Below, one piece after another: positions 55,419 through 63,819 of a stretch of 64,000 bases of DNA. How positions within the stretch are numbered: the stretch's first letter is position 1; each line of letters opens with the position of its first letter. The notes under the pieces are model-generated. The model worked only from the letters and a program-made list of their open reading frames with translations, searched no databases and was not told where the DNA came from. The position numbers and the translations under genes are program-made. Origin of the DNA: JAANXG01 sp034520625 (GTDB taxonomy: Bacteria > Pseudomonadota > Gammaproteobacteria > Arenicellales > JAANXG01); NCBI GenBank assembly GCA_034520625.1, contig JAXHNI010000007.1, positions 124,001-188,000 on the forward strand. The letters run 5' to 3'.

Positions 55419-56870
55419 CTACAGACGCTCCTGCTCCCGCCGGATGTGGAAAACCCGGTTCGACGCCTCGAGAACCCGGCCGAGCGTCGCCAGCCCGTTG
55501 CGGCGCAGGACCGGGAGCATCTTCATGAAGATTTCCGCCGTCGCCCGGGCATCGCCCAGCGCCGTGTGCCGTACGTCCTCGCTGATACTAATGCCAAAAC
55601 GGGCGGCAATAGCATCCAGGGTGTGAGCGCTGTGATTCGGCTGCAGCACGAACGATACCAGCAGTGTATCGAGCACGGGATTATTGAGCGCGATTCCGCT
55701 TCCGCCTTCCTGCATCCTGAGAAACTTCATGTCGAACGCCGCATTGTGGGCAACCAGCACCGATCCTTCCACAAATCTGGCGAATGAACGCACCGCATCC
55801 GACACCGTGGGCGCATCAACGACCATGTCGTCGGTAATGCCGTGGAACCGGATGGAAGACGCGGGAATCGCCATGCCCGGGTTCACCAATGTATTGAACT
55901 CCTCTCCCGTCGGACCGCCCTTCACCAGGCGCACCCCCGAAATCTGTACGATCTGGTCGCCCCGGGACGGGTCCAGGCCCGTGGTCTCGGTATCGAACAC
56001 CACGTAGTCGAGCTCGTTCAACGGCTTGTCCAGATCCCTGCCGCTGTACTCCACCTCGAACAGCGAAAAATCGTAAAACTCGGGACGGTCCGAAAGTATC
56101 CCGGGACGCCTCTCCGTGCGGATATCACCGCGGCTGGAATCACCCGGCGCGAACGACAGTACATAACCGGTGCAGATGCCCTCCTGTTCGACAATCAGGC
56201 TCATGCGCAGATCGACGGGCCGCCCGTCCGCGGTCCGCTCGGTGAACCGGGTCACCAGGGCGGAGTCCGGGTCGGTCTCGAAGTGCCGGCGCAGCCGCGC
56301 GTACTCCTTCCGCAGCCGCGTGCCGCTCAACAGTGTGGATATGGGACGGTGCAGGCCAACCGGGCCGGCCGGCTCCAGAAACGCAGCCGCGGACTGGTTG
56401 AACAGGACTACCCGGTGATCGTCGTTGCAGACGATGACGCCTTCGTGAAGGTCCCGGAGAATCGCTTCCAGGCGCGACTTGCGGCGCTCTATGCGCGAAG
56501 CCGCCGCATCCATCACGCGGGCCGTTTCCAGCCGCTCCCGGGAAAGCCGGCGTCCCAGCTCCTCCACCAGCCGCGGCAGCCCGCCCAGCCGGTGACTCGG
56601 TGGGATATCGAATCGATGATCGGAATCCGAATGCAGAAATACGCTGAGATGGTCCTCGAGCTGCCGCAGCGGCCGGAAAACCCGCAGTTCCAGATATGCA
56701 GCAACGAGCCAGACCGCCGCCGGTAGAACCAGGACCTGAGCACCCAGCACCAGGATCATGAGCTGCCGGCCACCGATGCCGGACAGCAGCAGCCAGGCGT
56801 CGATCGCCACTGCGGCGACAATCAGCACCGACAGGATTATGGCGGGAAGGAGCCGGGTGAATTGATTCAT
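55419..56870 (-). CDS. Membrane-anchored PAS / DEDDh exonuclease protein
   Basis: A 483-residue protein starting at ATG 56870. Two N-terminal transmembrane helices (LLPAIILSVLIVAAVAIDAW; LMILVLGAQVLVLPAAVWLV), then a HAMP-like linker, a PAS domain (about 140-240, GVIVCNDDHRVVLFNQSA), and a DnaQ-type exonuclease (about 305-465): VVFDTETTGLDP (ExoI), VAHNAAFDMKFL (ExoII), RHTALGDARATAEIF (ExoIII). All DEDDh residues are present. Coupling a sensory membrane module to an exonuclease is unusual, though similar proteins exist in gammaproteobacteria. It is convergent with the CBS/DUF294 gene, echoing the pair at 8.8-11.8 kb. Confidence 0.85.
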   Translation of the reverse strand: MNQFTRLLPAIILSVLIVAAVAIDAWLLLSGIGGRQLMILVLGAQVLVLPAAVWLVAAYLELRVFRPLRQLEDHLSVFLHSDSDHRFDIPPSHRLGGLPRLVEELGRRLSRERLETARVMDAAASRIERRKSRLEAILRDLHEGVIVCNDDHRVVLFNQSAAAFLEPAGPVGLHRPISTLLSGTRLRKEYARLRRHFETDPDSALVTRFTERTADGRPVDLRMSLIVEQEGICTGYVLSFAPGDSSRGDIRTERRPGILSDRPEFYDFSLFEVEYSGRDLDKPLNELDYVVFDTETTGLDPSRGDQIVQISGVRLVKGGPTGEEFNTLVNPGMAIPASSIRFHGITDDMVVDAPTVSDAVRSFARFVEGSVLVAHNAAFDMKFLRMQEGGSGIALNNPVLDTLLVSFVLQPNHSAHTLDAIAARFGISISEDVRHTALGDARATAEIFMKMLPVLRRNGLATLGRVLEASNRVFHIRREQERL

Positions 56871-56943
56871 GGCACCGCCTATTCTACGGCCCCTGTATCG
56901 CGAATGGACGGGAACCGGGCCCGGAAGGGGCCGGTTAGGTGAA

Positions 56944-57062
56944 CGTCGGAGCCGGAGCACTTTCGCAGGCCGCGGTCCGATCAGAGAACCGGCGCTGAAG
57001 GATGGGGCCGGTCATGCGGACTTACAAACCGGACCCATGCCCGCGGCACCCAATGTAGTGGC
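56944..57062. repeat. Degenerate family B repeat
   Basis: GGAGCCGGAGCACTTTCGCAGG and GATCAGAGAACCGGCGCTG match the inner blocks of the B copy at 10881-11036. The end is diverged (CACCCAATGTAGTGGC). It fills the space before the pdxH stop codon. Edges are approximate. Confidence 0.45.
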
Positions 57063-57674
57063 TCAGGGATTCAACAGGAACCTTTGCCAGCCGGACGCCG
57101 TCAGCTCATAGCAAAGCCTTTCATGCAGATGGCGCCAGCCGCCGTGCCAGAACTCGATACGCTCCGGCCGAACACGGTAGCCGCGCCAGTGGGGCGGCTT
57201 GGGCACCCTGCCCTCGCTGAACTGCTCACGACACCTGGCGAGGCGCTTCTGGAGCGTGTCGCGGCTGTCCAGCCGCGCCGACTGCTCCGACGCCCAGGCC
57301 GCGAACTGATTGTCGCGGGTCCGCGACATCCACCACTTCTCGGCGTCATCGTCCCTGACTTTCTCCACCGGACCCTCCACCGTGATCTGTTCGTTGAGGG
57401 GTTCCCAATAAAAGCAGACCGCGGCAAACGGATGGCCCTCCAGGTGTATGCCTTTGCGGGAACCGCTGCTGGAGAAGAAAACAAAGCCGTTCTCGTCGAA
57501 ATGGCTGATGGCCATGGACCTGAGCGTCGGTCTTCCGTTGCTGTCGACAGTGGCTACCGTGGCGACCGACGGCTCCGACAGGCCGCTTTTCCCGGCCTCG
57601 AGATACAGGTGGGTGAAACGATCCATTGCTTCGCCCAGGAGCGCCTGTCCGCTGTCGTCTTTCGCTGCTATCAT
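57063..57674 (-). CDS. pdxH: Pyridoxamine 5'-phosphate oxidase
   Basis: A 203-residue FMN enzyme oxidising pyridoxine/pyridoxamine 5'-phosphate to pyridoxal 5'-phosphate. Marks: FFSSSGSRKGIHLEGHPFAAVCFYWEPL (read GSRKGIHLEGHP for the FMN site), EQITVEGPVEKV, PKPPHWRGYRVRPERIEFW and the C-terminal WQRFLLNP. It is slightly shorter than the usual 210-220 residues at the N-terminus. It is divergent from hemN with 217 bp between, sharing the control region that holds the FNR-type box. Confidence 0.95.
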   Translation of the reverse strand: MIAAKDDSGQALLGEAMDRFTHLYLEAGKSGLSEPSVATVATVDSNGRPTLRSMAISHFDENGFVFFSSSGSRKGIHLEGHPFAAVCFYWEPLNEQITVEGPVEKVRDDDAEKWWMSRTRDNQFAAWASEQSARLDSRDTLQKRLARCREQFSEGRVPKPPHWRGYRVRPERIEFWHGGWRHLHERLCYELTASGWQRFLLNP

Positions 57675-57813
57675 GCTTCAGGTTCCGCTTTCGGTTCTCA
57701 GGCTCTCCTGGTTCAGTACCCGGCCCACCATTGTCGCCCGGAGATCGGGCGAAGCGCAGACCGGGCCCGCCCCTTGGTTCAACTGAAATCTAGCATGGCG
57801 TCTCACCACGACT

Positions 57814-57827
57814 TTGACCCAAGTCAA
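57814..57827. promoter_or_regulatory. FNR-type binding site upstream of hemN
   Basis: TTGACCCAAGTCAA is a perfect palindrome close to the FNR/Anr consensus TTGAT-N4-ATCAA. A -10-like CAGAAT lies at 57851-57856, so the site would be centred about 41-42 bp before the start of transcription, as in class II FNR-activated promoters. fnr itself is at 47006-47767. Confidence 0.78.
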
Positions 57828-57891
57828 CGATCTTGAATCCGGATACCGGGCAGAATCCACACTCAACATCCCCGGGTGTGGAGATATCACC

Positions 57892-59271
57892 TTGCTCGAG
57901 AAAACGCAGTTCGACTGGGATCTGGTCCGCCGTTACGACACCCGGGGCCCCCGCTACACTTCGTATCCGACCGCGCTGCAGTTCCACGACGGGTTCACGG
58001 CGTCGGACTACGAGGAACAGGCGCGCCTCGGCGGCGCATCGCGTCCGTTGTCCGTGTATATCCATATTCCTTTCTGTGAGCACCTGTGCTTCTACTGTGC
58101 CTGCAACAAAATCGCGACCCGGAACCGTTCACGGGCATCGGAGTACCTGGGCTATCTCCTGCGGGAAATCGACATGCGGTCGCGGCTGTTCAGTGCCGGC
58201 AGGTGCATCGAACAGCTCCACTTCGGCGGCGGCACGCCAACGTTCCTCACCAGCTCCCAGCTCGGTGAAATTCTGGACGCGCTGCGGAAATGGTTCGACT
58301 TCGCCCATGACGCCCACGGCGACTACTCCATCGAAATCGACCCTCGGACAGTGTCCGCCCGGGACATGCGCGCCCTGCGCAACCTCGGCTTCAACCGGGT
58401 GAGCTTCGGAGTCCAGGACTTCGACGCCGCGGTCCAGGCGGCCGTGCATCGTATACAGCCGCCGGCGCAGACACTGGCCATAATGGAGGCGTCCCGCGAC
58501 GCGGGATATCGTTCCCTGAATGTCGACCTGATCTACGGCCTGCCGAAACAAAGCGTGGCATCCATGTGCGAGACGCTCGGCCGGGTGGTTGACGCCGCGC
58601 CTGACCGTATTTCGCTTTTCAACTATGCCCACCTCCCCGACCGGTTTCCCGCGCAGCGGCGGATTCACGACCAGGACCTGCCGGACGCCGAGGAAAAGCT
58701 GGATATGCTCAGAGCCTCCGTGGAGATGGTCACCGATGCTGGATACGTCTACATAGGGATGGATCATTTCGCCCTGCCCGGCGACGAGCTGGCGCAGGCG
58801 CGCAAGGCGGGCACCCTGCACCGGAGCTTCCAGGGTTACACCACCCATGCCGGCTGTGAGCTTATCGGCTACGGCGTCTCTTCGATCGGGTATACCGGTC
58901 GGTGCTTCAGCCAGAACAGTCATGGAATCCGGGAATACCAGGACTGCATCGACCACGGGCGGCTGCCCATCGCCAGAGGCGTAGTGCTGGACGAGGACGA
59001 TGTGCTTCGCGCCGACGTGATCAACCGCCTGATGTGCTTCGGAATTCTGGACCTGCCGGCGATCGAGCGGCATTACGGCATTGACTTCAAACAGTACTTC
59101 GGACCGGAGCTGGACAGGCTCGACGAGCTCCAGTCGGACGGCCTGGTGCGGGTCGGTCGGGACCGCATCTCCGTCACCGGCCCCGGCTGGATGCTGGTTC
59201 GCAACATCTGCGCTTCGTTCGACCGATACCTCCCGGAGCACCGGACGGACCGTTTCTCACGGACGATCTGA
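57892..59271 (+). CDS. hemN: Oxygen-independent coproporphyrinogen III oxidase (radical SAM)
   Basis: A 459-residue enzyme converting coproporphyrinogen III to protoporphyrinogen IX without oxygen in haem synthesis. The radical-SAM cluster motif is CEHLCFYCAC (CxxxCxxC), with GGGTPTFL and GYGVSSIGY further on. I choose TTG 57892, with GGAG eight bases upstream; it gives the usual HemN start (DWDLVRRYDTRGPRYTSYP). The frame is open back to a TTG at 57814, but that TTG is part of the FNR box. Low-oxygen control by FNR is likely and matches the cbb3 genes nearby, which need haem. Confidence 0.95.
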   Translation: MLEKTQFDWDLVRRYDTRGPRYTSYPTALQFHDGFTASDYEEQARLGGASRPLSVYIHIPFCEHLCFYCACNKIATRNRSRASEYLGYLLREIDMRSRLFSAGRCIEQLHFGGGTPTFLTSSQLGEILDALRKWFDFAHDAHGDYSIEIDPRTVSARDMRALRNLGFNRVSFGVQDFDAAVQAAVHRIQPPAQTLAIMEASRDAGYRSLNVDLIYGLPKQSVASMCETLGRVVDAAPDRISLFNYAHLPDRFPAQRRIHDQDLPDAEEKLDMLRASVEMVTDAGYVYIGMDHFALPGDELAQARKAGTLHRSFQGYTTHAGCELIGYGVSSIGYTGRCFSQNSHGIREYQDCIDHGRLPIARGVVLDEDDVLRADVINRLMCFGILDLPAIERHYGIDFKQYFGPELDRLDELQSDGLVRVGRDRISVTGPGWMLVRNICASFDRYLPEHRTDRFSRTI

Positions 59272-59282
59272 ACCGCTCCCGG

Positions 59283-59312
59283 CATACCCGCCACAGATAT
59301 TGCACCATTCAA
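59283..59312 (-). repeat. Family B repeat end
   Basis: CATACCCGCCACAGATATTG-CACCATTCAA, 12 bp after hemN, matches in reverse orientation the B ends at 2747, 11003 and 48031. A family D motif follows at 59327. Confidence 0.6.
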
Positions 59313-59326
59313 CGGCCCCCGCGTGT

Positions 59327-59363
59327 AGGAGGCGAGCCCCTCGCCGATTACGGCTTCCGAGCC
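59327..59363 (+). repeat. REP-like repeat, family D, copy 2
   Basis: AGGAGGCGAGCCCCTCGCCG followed by ATTACGGCTTCCGAGCC; compare 55-90. It contains the inverted repeat GGCGAG/CTCGCC. It lies between the convergent hemN and hemerythrin genes next to a B end. Confidence 0.65.
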
Positions 59364-59380
59364 GAGCAACCCTTCATCGG

Positions 59381-59917
59381 CTAGGTAAGGGAGCGATACA
59401 ACGCGGCATACTCCACCTGCAGGGATTCGGTGACCAACGGGTCGTGGCTGGAGGCGAAAGCGGCCTCGATTTCCTCGAGATCCTCGCTCGACAATGAAGC
59501 CCGCGCCCGCTTCAGGAAGCCGACCTCCTCCGCGTCCATGTGGGACCGCAACGCCTCCACGTACTCGGAACCCCTTGAGATGACATCTTTCCGCAGAACG
59601 AAATCCCCGTGCTCCGCGGCTCTAACCACATCAAGGAACTCGCCCCCCAGCCGCGCCAGGGTTTCGTGCTCCTGGCGCAGAACCTCCGCCTCGTCGGCGA
59701 AGCCCGGCTCTTTCTGGACGAGCTTCGCAAATATCGAGTCTTCCTTCGGATGGTGGACCAGGTCCGAGTAGTTGATCATGTAGCGCATCGCGTCCTCCAG
59801 AAGATCGAGGTCCGGCATCTCCTCATCGCGCGCGCGCCCGACTTCCGTCTCAATCAGGTCCAGAATCCGGGAGACATTCACGTGGTCCTCATGCAACTGT
59901 TCCACCAGGTTCGACAT
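59381..59917 (-). CDS. Hemerythrin-domain protein
   Basis: A 178-residue four-helix protein with the hemerythrin ligand set: LHEDHVNVSRIL (His), HHPKEDSIF (HxxxE), RQEHETL (His) and SHMDAEEVGFL (HxxxE). The di-iron centre may bind oxygen or sense redox or nitric-oxide stress. ATG 59917 begins MSNLVEQLHEDH. A frame reaching 59980 is possible but adds an unconserved tail. It lies between hemN and the cbb3 assembly genes, consistent with a role in low-oxygen physiology. Confidence 0.87.
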   Translation of the reverse strand: MSNLVEQLHEDHVNVSRILDLIETEVGRARDEEMPDLDLLEDAMRYMINYSDLVHHPKEDSIFAKLVQKEPGFADEAEVLRQEHETLARLGGEFLDVVRAAEHGDFVLRKDVISRGSEYVEALRSHMDAEEVGFLKRARASLSSEDLEEIEAAFASSHDPLVTESLQVEYAALYRSLT

Positions 59918-60012
59918 TTCGACTACCTTACATTTCTCGTTTACGCCCGCCCGGACAGGCGCCGGGCCGGGCGTTTCCATAAAACGCGGAATCAGACTTT
60001 AACACTATACTG

Positions 60013-60720
60013 CTAGTGTACATGGCTCATCCCGGATTCGCCCGGCGTCAGGCCATGCCACAACGCGGATGCGGCGAACCCCACCAGCACCAAACCCGCC
60101 GTATAGCGTATCAGCGGCCGCTCCCGCCACGCCAGGAGCCGGGAACCCGCCATCCCCATCCCCACCAGGGCGGGCAGCGTTCCCAGGCCGAACCCCAGCA
60201 TCAGAACAGCGCCCCGCACGGCGCTGCCGCTCACCAACGCCCATGCCAGGGCGGTATACACCAGACCGCAGGGGAGCCATCCCCACACGAGGCCGAGTCC
60301 AAACGCCTGCTTCAGGTTGCGGGCGGGTATGAAACGCTGACCGAAGGGCTTCAGATGCTGCCACAGCCGCCCGCCGAGCCCTTCCAGGCGGATGAGGGGT
60401 CCGCCCCGACCCACCAGGTACAACGCCAGCAGCAAGGCAAACGCCGCGGATATTCCCATTGCCAGCGGTCGCGCGGTGCCGGCGGGAAGCAGGCCGCCCA
60501 GTGTCTCTCCCGCAAGCCCCGCCACGATGCCCGCCCCGGTGTAGCTGACGATGCGCCCGGTGTTGTAGGCGAGTGTCCGCAGAAACTGCGAGGTCGCCGT
60601 GAGCTTTTCAGTGCCGATCGACAGTACGCCGGCTATCCCACCGCACATACCGATACAGTGCACGGCCCCGAGCAAACCGACCGCAAAAGCGGACATGAAA
60701 GTGGCGGTTTCCGACATCAT
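60013..60720 (-). CDS. TauE/SafE-like membrane protein of the cbb3 cluster
   Basis: A 235-residue polytopic membrane protein of the COG2836 (TauE/SafE-like) type often found after ccoGH. HCIGMCGG near residue 20 is a conserved Cys/His motif possibly involved in copper handling. About six hydrophobic helices follow, including FALLLALYLVG and GLVWGWLPCGLVY (a second Cys-bearing helix). Start ATG 60720 (60717 also possible). It lies 22 bp after the ccoH gene. A role in copper delivery to cytochrome cbb3 oxidase is inferred from context. Confidence 0.85.
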   Translation of the reverse strand: MMSETATFMSAFAVGLLGAVHCIGMCGGIAGVLSIGTEKLTATSQFLRTLAYNTGRIVSYTGAGIVAGLAGETLGGLLPAGTARPLAMGISAAFALLLALYLVGRGGPLIRLEGLGGRLWQHLKPFGQRFIPARNLKQAFGLGLVWGWLPCGLVYTALAWALVSGSAVRGAVLMLGFGLGTLPALVGMGMAGSRLLAWRERPLIRYTAGLVLVGFAASALWHGLTPGESGMSHVH

Positions 60721-60742
60721 GGGTTCGATTCCGTTCCGCCGG

Positions 60743-61243
60743 TCAACCGGGGCTGATCCGGAACCCATCCGTCCCGGGGAGATCAACAACGCCGTTCAGG
60801 CGCCATTCCGTGGTCTCGGCGCTGACATACCAGCGTCCATTGGAAAGATCCGGCATGGGCGCCGAATACACGCCATGGGCATCCCGCCGCAGCGACAGCA
60901 CGTGGTCCTGGTCCGCCCGCGTGGAGTGATAAAAGCCGAGCTGTATCTCGGCGGGGGCTTTGAACGAATCGCCACCGGACAATGAGACGGAAACCCGGTC
61001 GTGGGATGTTTGAAATTCGACATCGGCGGTCAGCGCGAGCTCCCCGGCTCTGGCCTCGCGCTCGATGACTTCATTGATCGCGAGGCCACGCTTGTAATAG
61101 TCGTCCGCCACCAGTCCATCCTGATTACTCACCGCAATTGTGATCAGGACGATGCCCATGATTACCGACGTAAGGGGGATGGCGATCACCATCCATACCA
61201 TCGGTTCCCGTGTCCAGTGTCTTCGGGTACCCGGGTCCGTCAT
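60743..61243 (-). CDS. ccoH: cbb3 oxidase accessory protein CcoH (FixH)
   Basis: A 166-residue protein with one N-terminal transmembrane helix (MVWMVIAIPLTSVIMGIVLITIAV) and a periplasmic FixH domain beginning NQDGLVADDYYKRGLAIN, the family hallmark, and ending DGRWYVSAETTEWRLNG-like (here NGRWYVSAETTEWRLNG). It stabilises cbb3 oxidase assembly. It lies 16 bp after ccoG on the same strand. Confidence 0.93.
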   Translation of the reverse strand: MTDPGTRRHWTREPMVWMVIAIPLTSVIMGIVLITIAVSNQDGLVADDYYKRGLAINEVIEREARAGELALTADVEFQTSHDRVSVSLSGGDSFKAPAEIQLGFYHSTRADQDHVLSLRRDAHGVYSAPMPDLSNGRWYVSAETTEWRLNGVVDLPGTDGFRISPG

Positions 61244-61259
61244 GGGCGCGCCCGGATTC

Positions 61260-62690
61260 TCATCGCCGGGGACCGACGAACCGGGCTTCCTGCTCGGCGG
61301 TCAACGACTCGTCGTCCAGCGCCGTGAGGGTAAAATAGACATCATTGGCACCGGGCTCCAGATCGTAGGGATCCACCTGCAGGCGCACGGTCACTTCCCG
61401 AACCTCGCCGGCGGGCACTGTCAGGTCGGCATCATCGAGTCTGACGGTCACGTCTTCCAGACCGGAAACGGACAGCGAATAGCGATGGTCGGCACGATCC
61501 ATGTTCAGAAGTTTCAAGGTATAGACGTTCTCGATCAAGCCCTCGGGCGTCTCCCGGAACAGGGTATTGCGATCACGGATCACGTCGAGATCCACGGGTA
61601 CCCGGGTGGCGATGCCATAGGCCACCGCGGACAGAAGCGCCAACAGCACCAGTCCGTACACCACGACACGCGGTCTGAGAACACGGGTCGGTTTCCCCTC
61701 CAGGGCGTTCTCGGTCGTGTAGCGGATGAGGCCCCTGGGGTAGTTCATCCGGTCCATCACGTCGTCGCAGGCGTCCACGCATGCAGCGCAGCCAATGCAT
61801 TCATACTGCAGGCCATTTCGAATATCGATGCCGGTCGGGCATACCTGAACGCATATCGTGCAGTCCACGCACGCGCCGAGGCCCAGGGCGTCGGGATCGG
61901 CGGACTTCTTCCTTGGCCCGCGCGGCTCGCCGCGGTTCCTGTCGTAGGAGATGATCATCGTGTCCTTGTCGAACATCGCGCTCTGGAACCGGGCATACGG
62001 GCACATGTAGATACACACCTGCTCCCGGAGCCAGCCGGCATTGCCGTAGGTGGCGAAACCGTAGAACAGCAGCCAGAATGTCTCCCAGGGCCCGGTCTGC
62101 AGGGCCAGAACGGAGACGCCGAGCTCCCGAATGGGCGTGAAATAGCCGACGAAGGTATACCCGGTCCACAGGGACAGCGCGATCCAGACGAAGTGCTTGA
62201 AGCCCTTGATCCACGCTTTCCGTCCCGACCAGGGGGCTCTGTCCAGCTTCATCTGCTTGCCGCGGTCGCCCTCGATGCGTCGCTCGATCCACAGGAACAC
62301 CTCGGTCCAGACGGTCTGCGGGCAGGCGTAGCCGCACCATAGCCGCCCCGCCAGTGCCGTGAAAAAGAACAACGACAGCGCCGCGATGATCAGCATCGAT
62401 GTAAGGTAGATGAAATCCTGCGGCCAGAAGGTGAGCTCGAAAAAATGAAACTTGCGTGCGGGCAGGTCGAGCAGCACCGCCTGCTGGCCTTTCCACTGCA
62501 GCCACGGCAGAAAATAGTAAATACCCATCAGGGCCACCACGCCGGCGAAGCGCAGCGAAGCAAACAGGCCGTGCACCTCCCGGGGATAGACCTTCTGGCG
62601 CTTGGCATACAGCGACGGCTCGAGGTCCCTGTCCGTGGACGACGGCTTGCCCTTCGCGGCGCCGCGTGTGGAGGATGCAGCTCGCGTCAT
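61260..62690 (-). CDS. ccoG: cbb3 oxidase accessory protein CcoG (FixG/RdxA)
   Basis: A 476-residue membrane iron-sulfur protein. N-terminal helices include GVVALMGIYYFLPWL; CGYACPQTVW is the first Cys group. A double [4Fe-4S] ferredoxin-like region has CVDCTICVQVCP and CIGCAACVDACD. A further helix and a C-terminal periplasmic Ig-like domain (about 350-476) follow. CcoG is thought to reduce Cu(II) for CcoI-linked copper delivery. It is preceded by ccoP (61 bp) and followed by ccoH (16 bp). Confidence 0.95.
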   Translation of the reverse strand: MTRAASSTRGAAKGKPSSTDRDLEPSLYAKRQKVYPREVHGLFASLRFAGVVALMGIYYFLPWLQWKGQQAVLLDLPARKFHFFELTFWPQDFIYLTSMLIIAALSLFFFTALAGRLWCGYACPQTVWTEVFLWIERRIEGDRGKQMKLDRAPWSGRKAWIKGFKHFVWIALSLWTGYTFVGYFTPIRELGVSVLALQTGPWETFWLLFYGFATYGNAGWLREQVCIYMCPYARFQSAMFDKDTMIISYDRNRGEPRGPRKKSADPDALGLGACVDCTICVQVCPTGIDIRNGLQYECIGCAACVDACDDVMDRMNYPRGLIRYTTENALEGKPTRVLRPRVVVYGLVLLALLSAVAYGIATRVPVDLDVIRDRNTLFRETPEGLIENVYTLKLLNMDRADHRYSLSVSGLEDVTVRLDDADLTVPAGEVREVTVRLQVDPYDLEPGANDVYFTLTALDDESLTAEQEARFVGPRR

Positions 62691-62751
62691 TCAGGCCCCG
62701 CCAGCGGATCGCAATTTAGCCACGGCATAATTACTGATGCACACCGGCCGG

Positions 62752-63660
62752 CTATTGTTGCTCGTGCTGGGCGGACAGGTGATAGACATAAGCCGAAAGC
62801 AGATGAACCTTTGAGTCGCCGAGGAATTCGCCGTGCGGCGGCATGTGGCCCTGACGGCCTTTGGCAATGGATTCCATTACCGTCTTCTGCGCCCCGCCGT
62901 ACAGCCAGGTGCGATTGGTCAGATTCGGCGCGCCCATGGCGGTGTTTCCCGTACCGTCCGGCCCGTGGCACGCGACGCACAACTGTTCGTAGCGGGCTTT
63001 ACCCTTTTCCGCAACTGCGGAATCGTGCTGGCGGCCGCTCAGGCTCAACACGTACTCGGTAACATTGAACAGGCCTTCCTCGCCCAGAGCGTCCTCCCAT
63101 CCGGGCATGACACCCGTCCGGCCGTTCGCGATGGTTTCCCGGATCTGCTCGGGCTCTCCGCCCCAAAGCCAGTTGTCATCCCGGAGATTGGGATACCCGG
63201 GGGCGCCGCGGGCGTCCGAGCCATGGCATTGCGCACAATAGTTGGCATAGAGGCGCTCGGCGGCCCTCATGGCGTCATCATTACGCGCGAGCGTCCTGAT
63301 GTCCGTCTGCTGGTACTTCTCGAATATGGGCCCGTATCGCTCCTCGGCATACTCCAACTCGTTCTGGTACCGCTGCGTGGATGACCACCCCAGCACCCCT
63401 CCGAAGCTGCCCAGTCCCGGATACAGGATCAGATAGATGATTCCGAACACGATGGTGATATAGAAAAGATTCAGCCACCAGCCGGGAAGAGGGTTGTTGT
63501 ATTCCTCCAGGTCTTCATCCCAGGAATGGCCCATCTTGTCGGCCTCCCCGCTCTGCTTCTGTCCCCGGTTGAAGTAGACGAGCGGGAACATTGCCAGGAT
63601 GCCGATCACCGTCGGAATGATTATGAACCAGCTCCAGAATTCACTTACAAAGTCAGCCAC
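62752..63660 (-). CDS. ccoP: Cytochrome c oxidase cbb3-type subunit CcoP
   Basis: A 302-residue dihaem cytochrome c subunit. Two N-terminal hydrophobic helices (FIIIPTVIGILAMFPLVYF; LFYITIVFGIIYLILYP) and two c-type haem sites, CAQCH (about 135) and CVACH (about 220). It carries electrons to CcoO in the high-affinity cbb3 oxidase. Start GTG 63660 (MADFVSEFWSWF) with a G-rich ribosome binding site; the frame is open to 63714, but that region belongs to ccoQ, which it overlaps by 8 bp. Confidence 0.95.
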   Translation of the reverse strand: MADFVSEFWSWFIIIPTVIGILAMFPLVYFNRGQKQSGEADKMGHSWDEDLEEYNNPLPGWWLNLFYITIVFGIIYLILYPGLGSFGGVLGWSSTQRYQNELEYAEERYGPIFEKYQQTDIRTLARNDDAMRAAERLYANYCAQCHGSDARGAPGYPNLRDDNWLWGGEPEQIRETIANGRTGVMPGWEDALGEEGLFNVTEYVLSLSGRQHDSAVAEKGKARYEQLCVACHGPDGTGNTAMGAPNLTNRTWLYGGAQKTVMESIAKGRQGHMPPHGEFLGDSKVHLLSAYVYHLSAQHEQQ

Positions 63661-63814
63661 GATTATTGTCCCCCCGACGGTCGTCCTCGTCTTTGAACGG
63701 AATGTTGGCCGCATCGTCGAACCGCTTCTTCTGGCGGCGACTCCAGGCCCAAACCACGATGCCGATAAACACCAGGAACAGCGCCAGCGTCCAGATACTG
63801 TGAAATAAGCTCAT
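63653..63814 (-). CDS. ccoQ: cbb3 oxidase subunit CcoQ
   Basis: I translated this by hand: a 53-residue product starting MSLFHSIWTLALFLVFIGIV (one transmembrane helix), then VWAWSRRQKKRFDDAANIPF, which is the CcoQ hallmark, and an acidic/Asn-rich end. It stabilises the oxidase complex. ATG 63814 lies five bases after the ccoO stop. Its end overlaps the ccoP GTG by 8 bp, giving the classical ccoO-Q-P order. Confidence 0.92.
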   Translation of the reverse strand: MSLFHSIWTLALFLVFIGIVVWAWSRRQKKRFDDAANIPFKDEDDRRGDNNRG

Positions 63815-63819
63815 GGCTG

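Noticed and set aside
57814..57891. N-terminal extension of HemN from TTG 57814
   Set aside because: The TTG belongs to the FNR palindrome, the extra 26 residues do not match HemN proteins, and a good ribosome binding site precedes TTG 57892.
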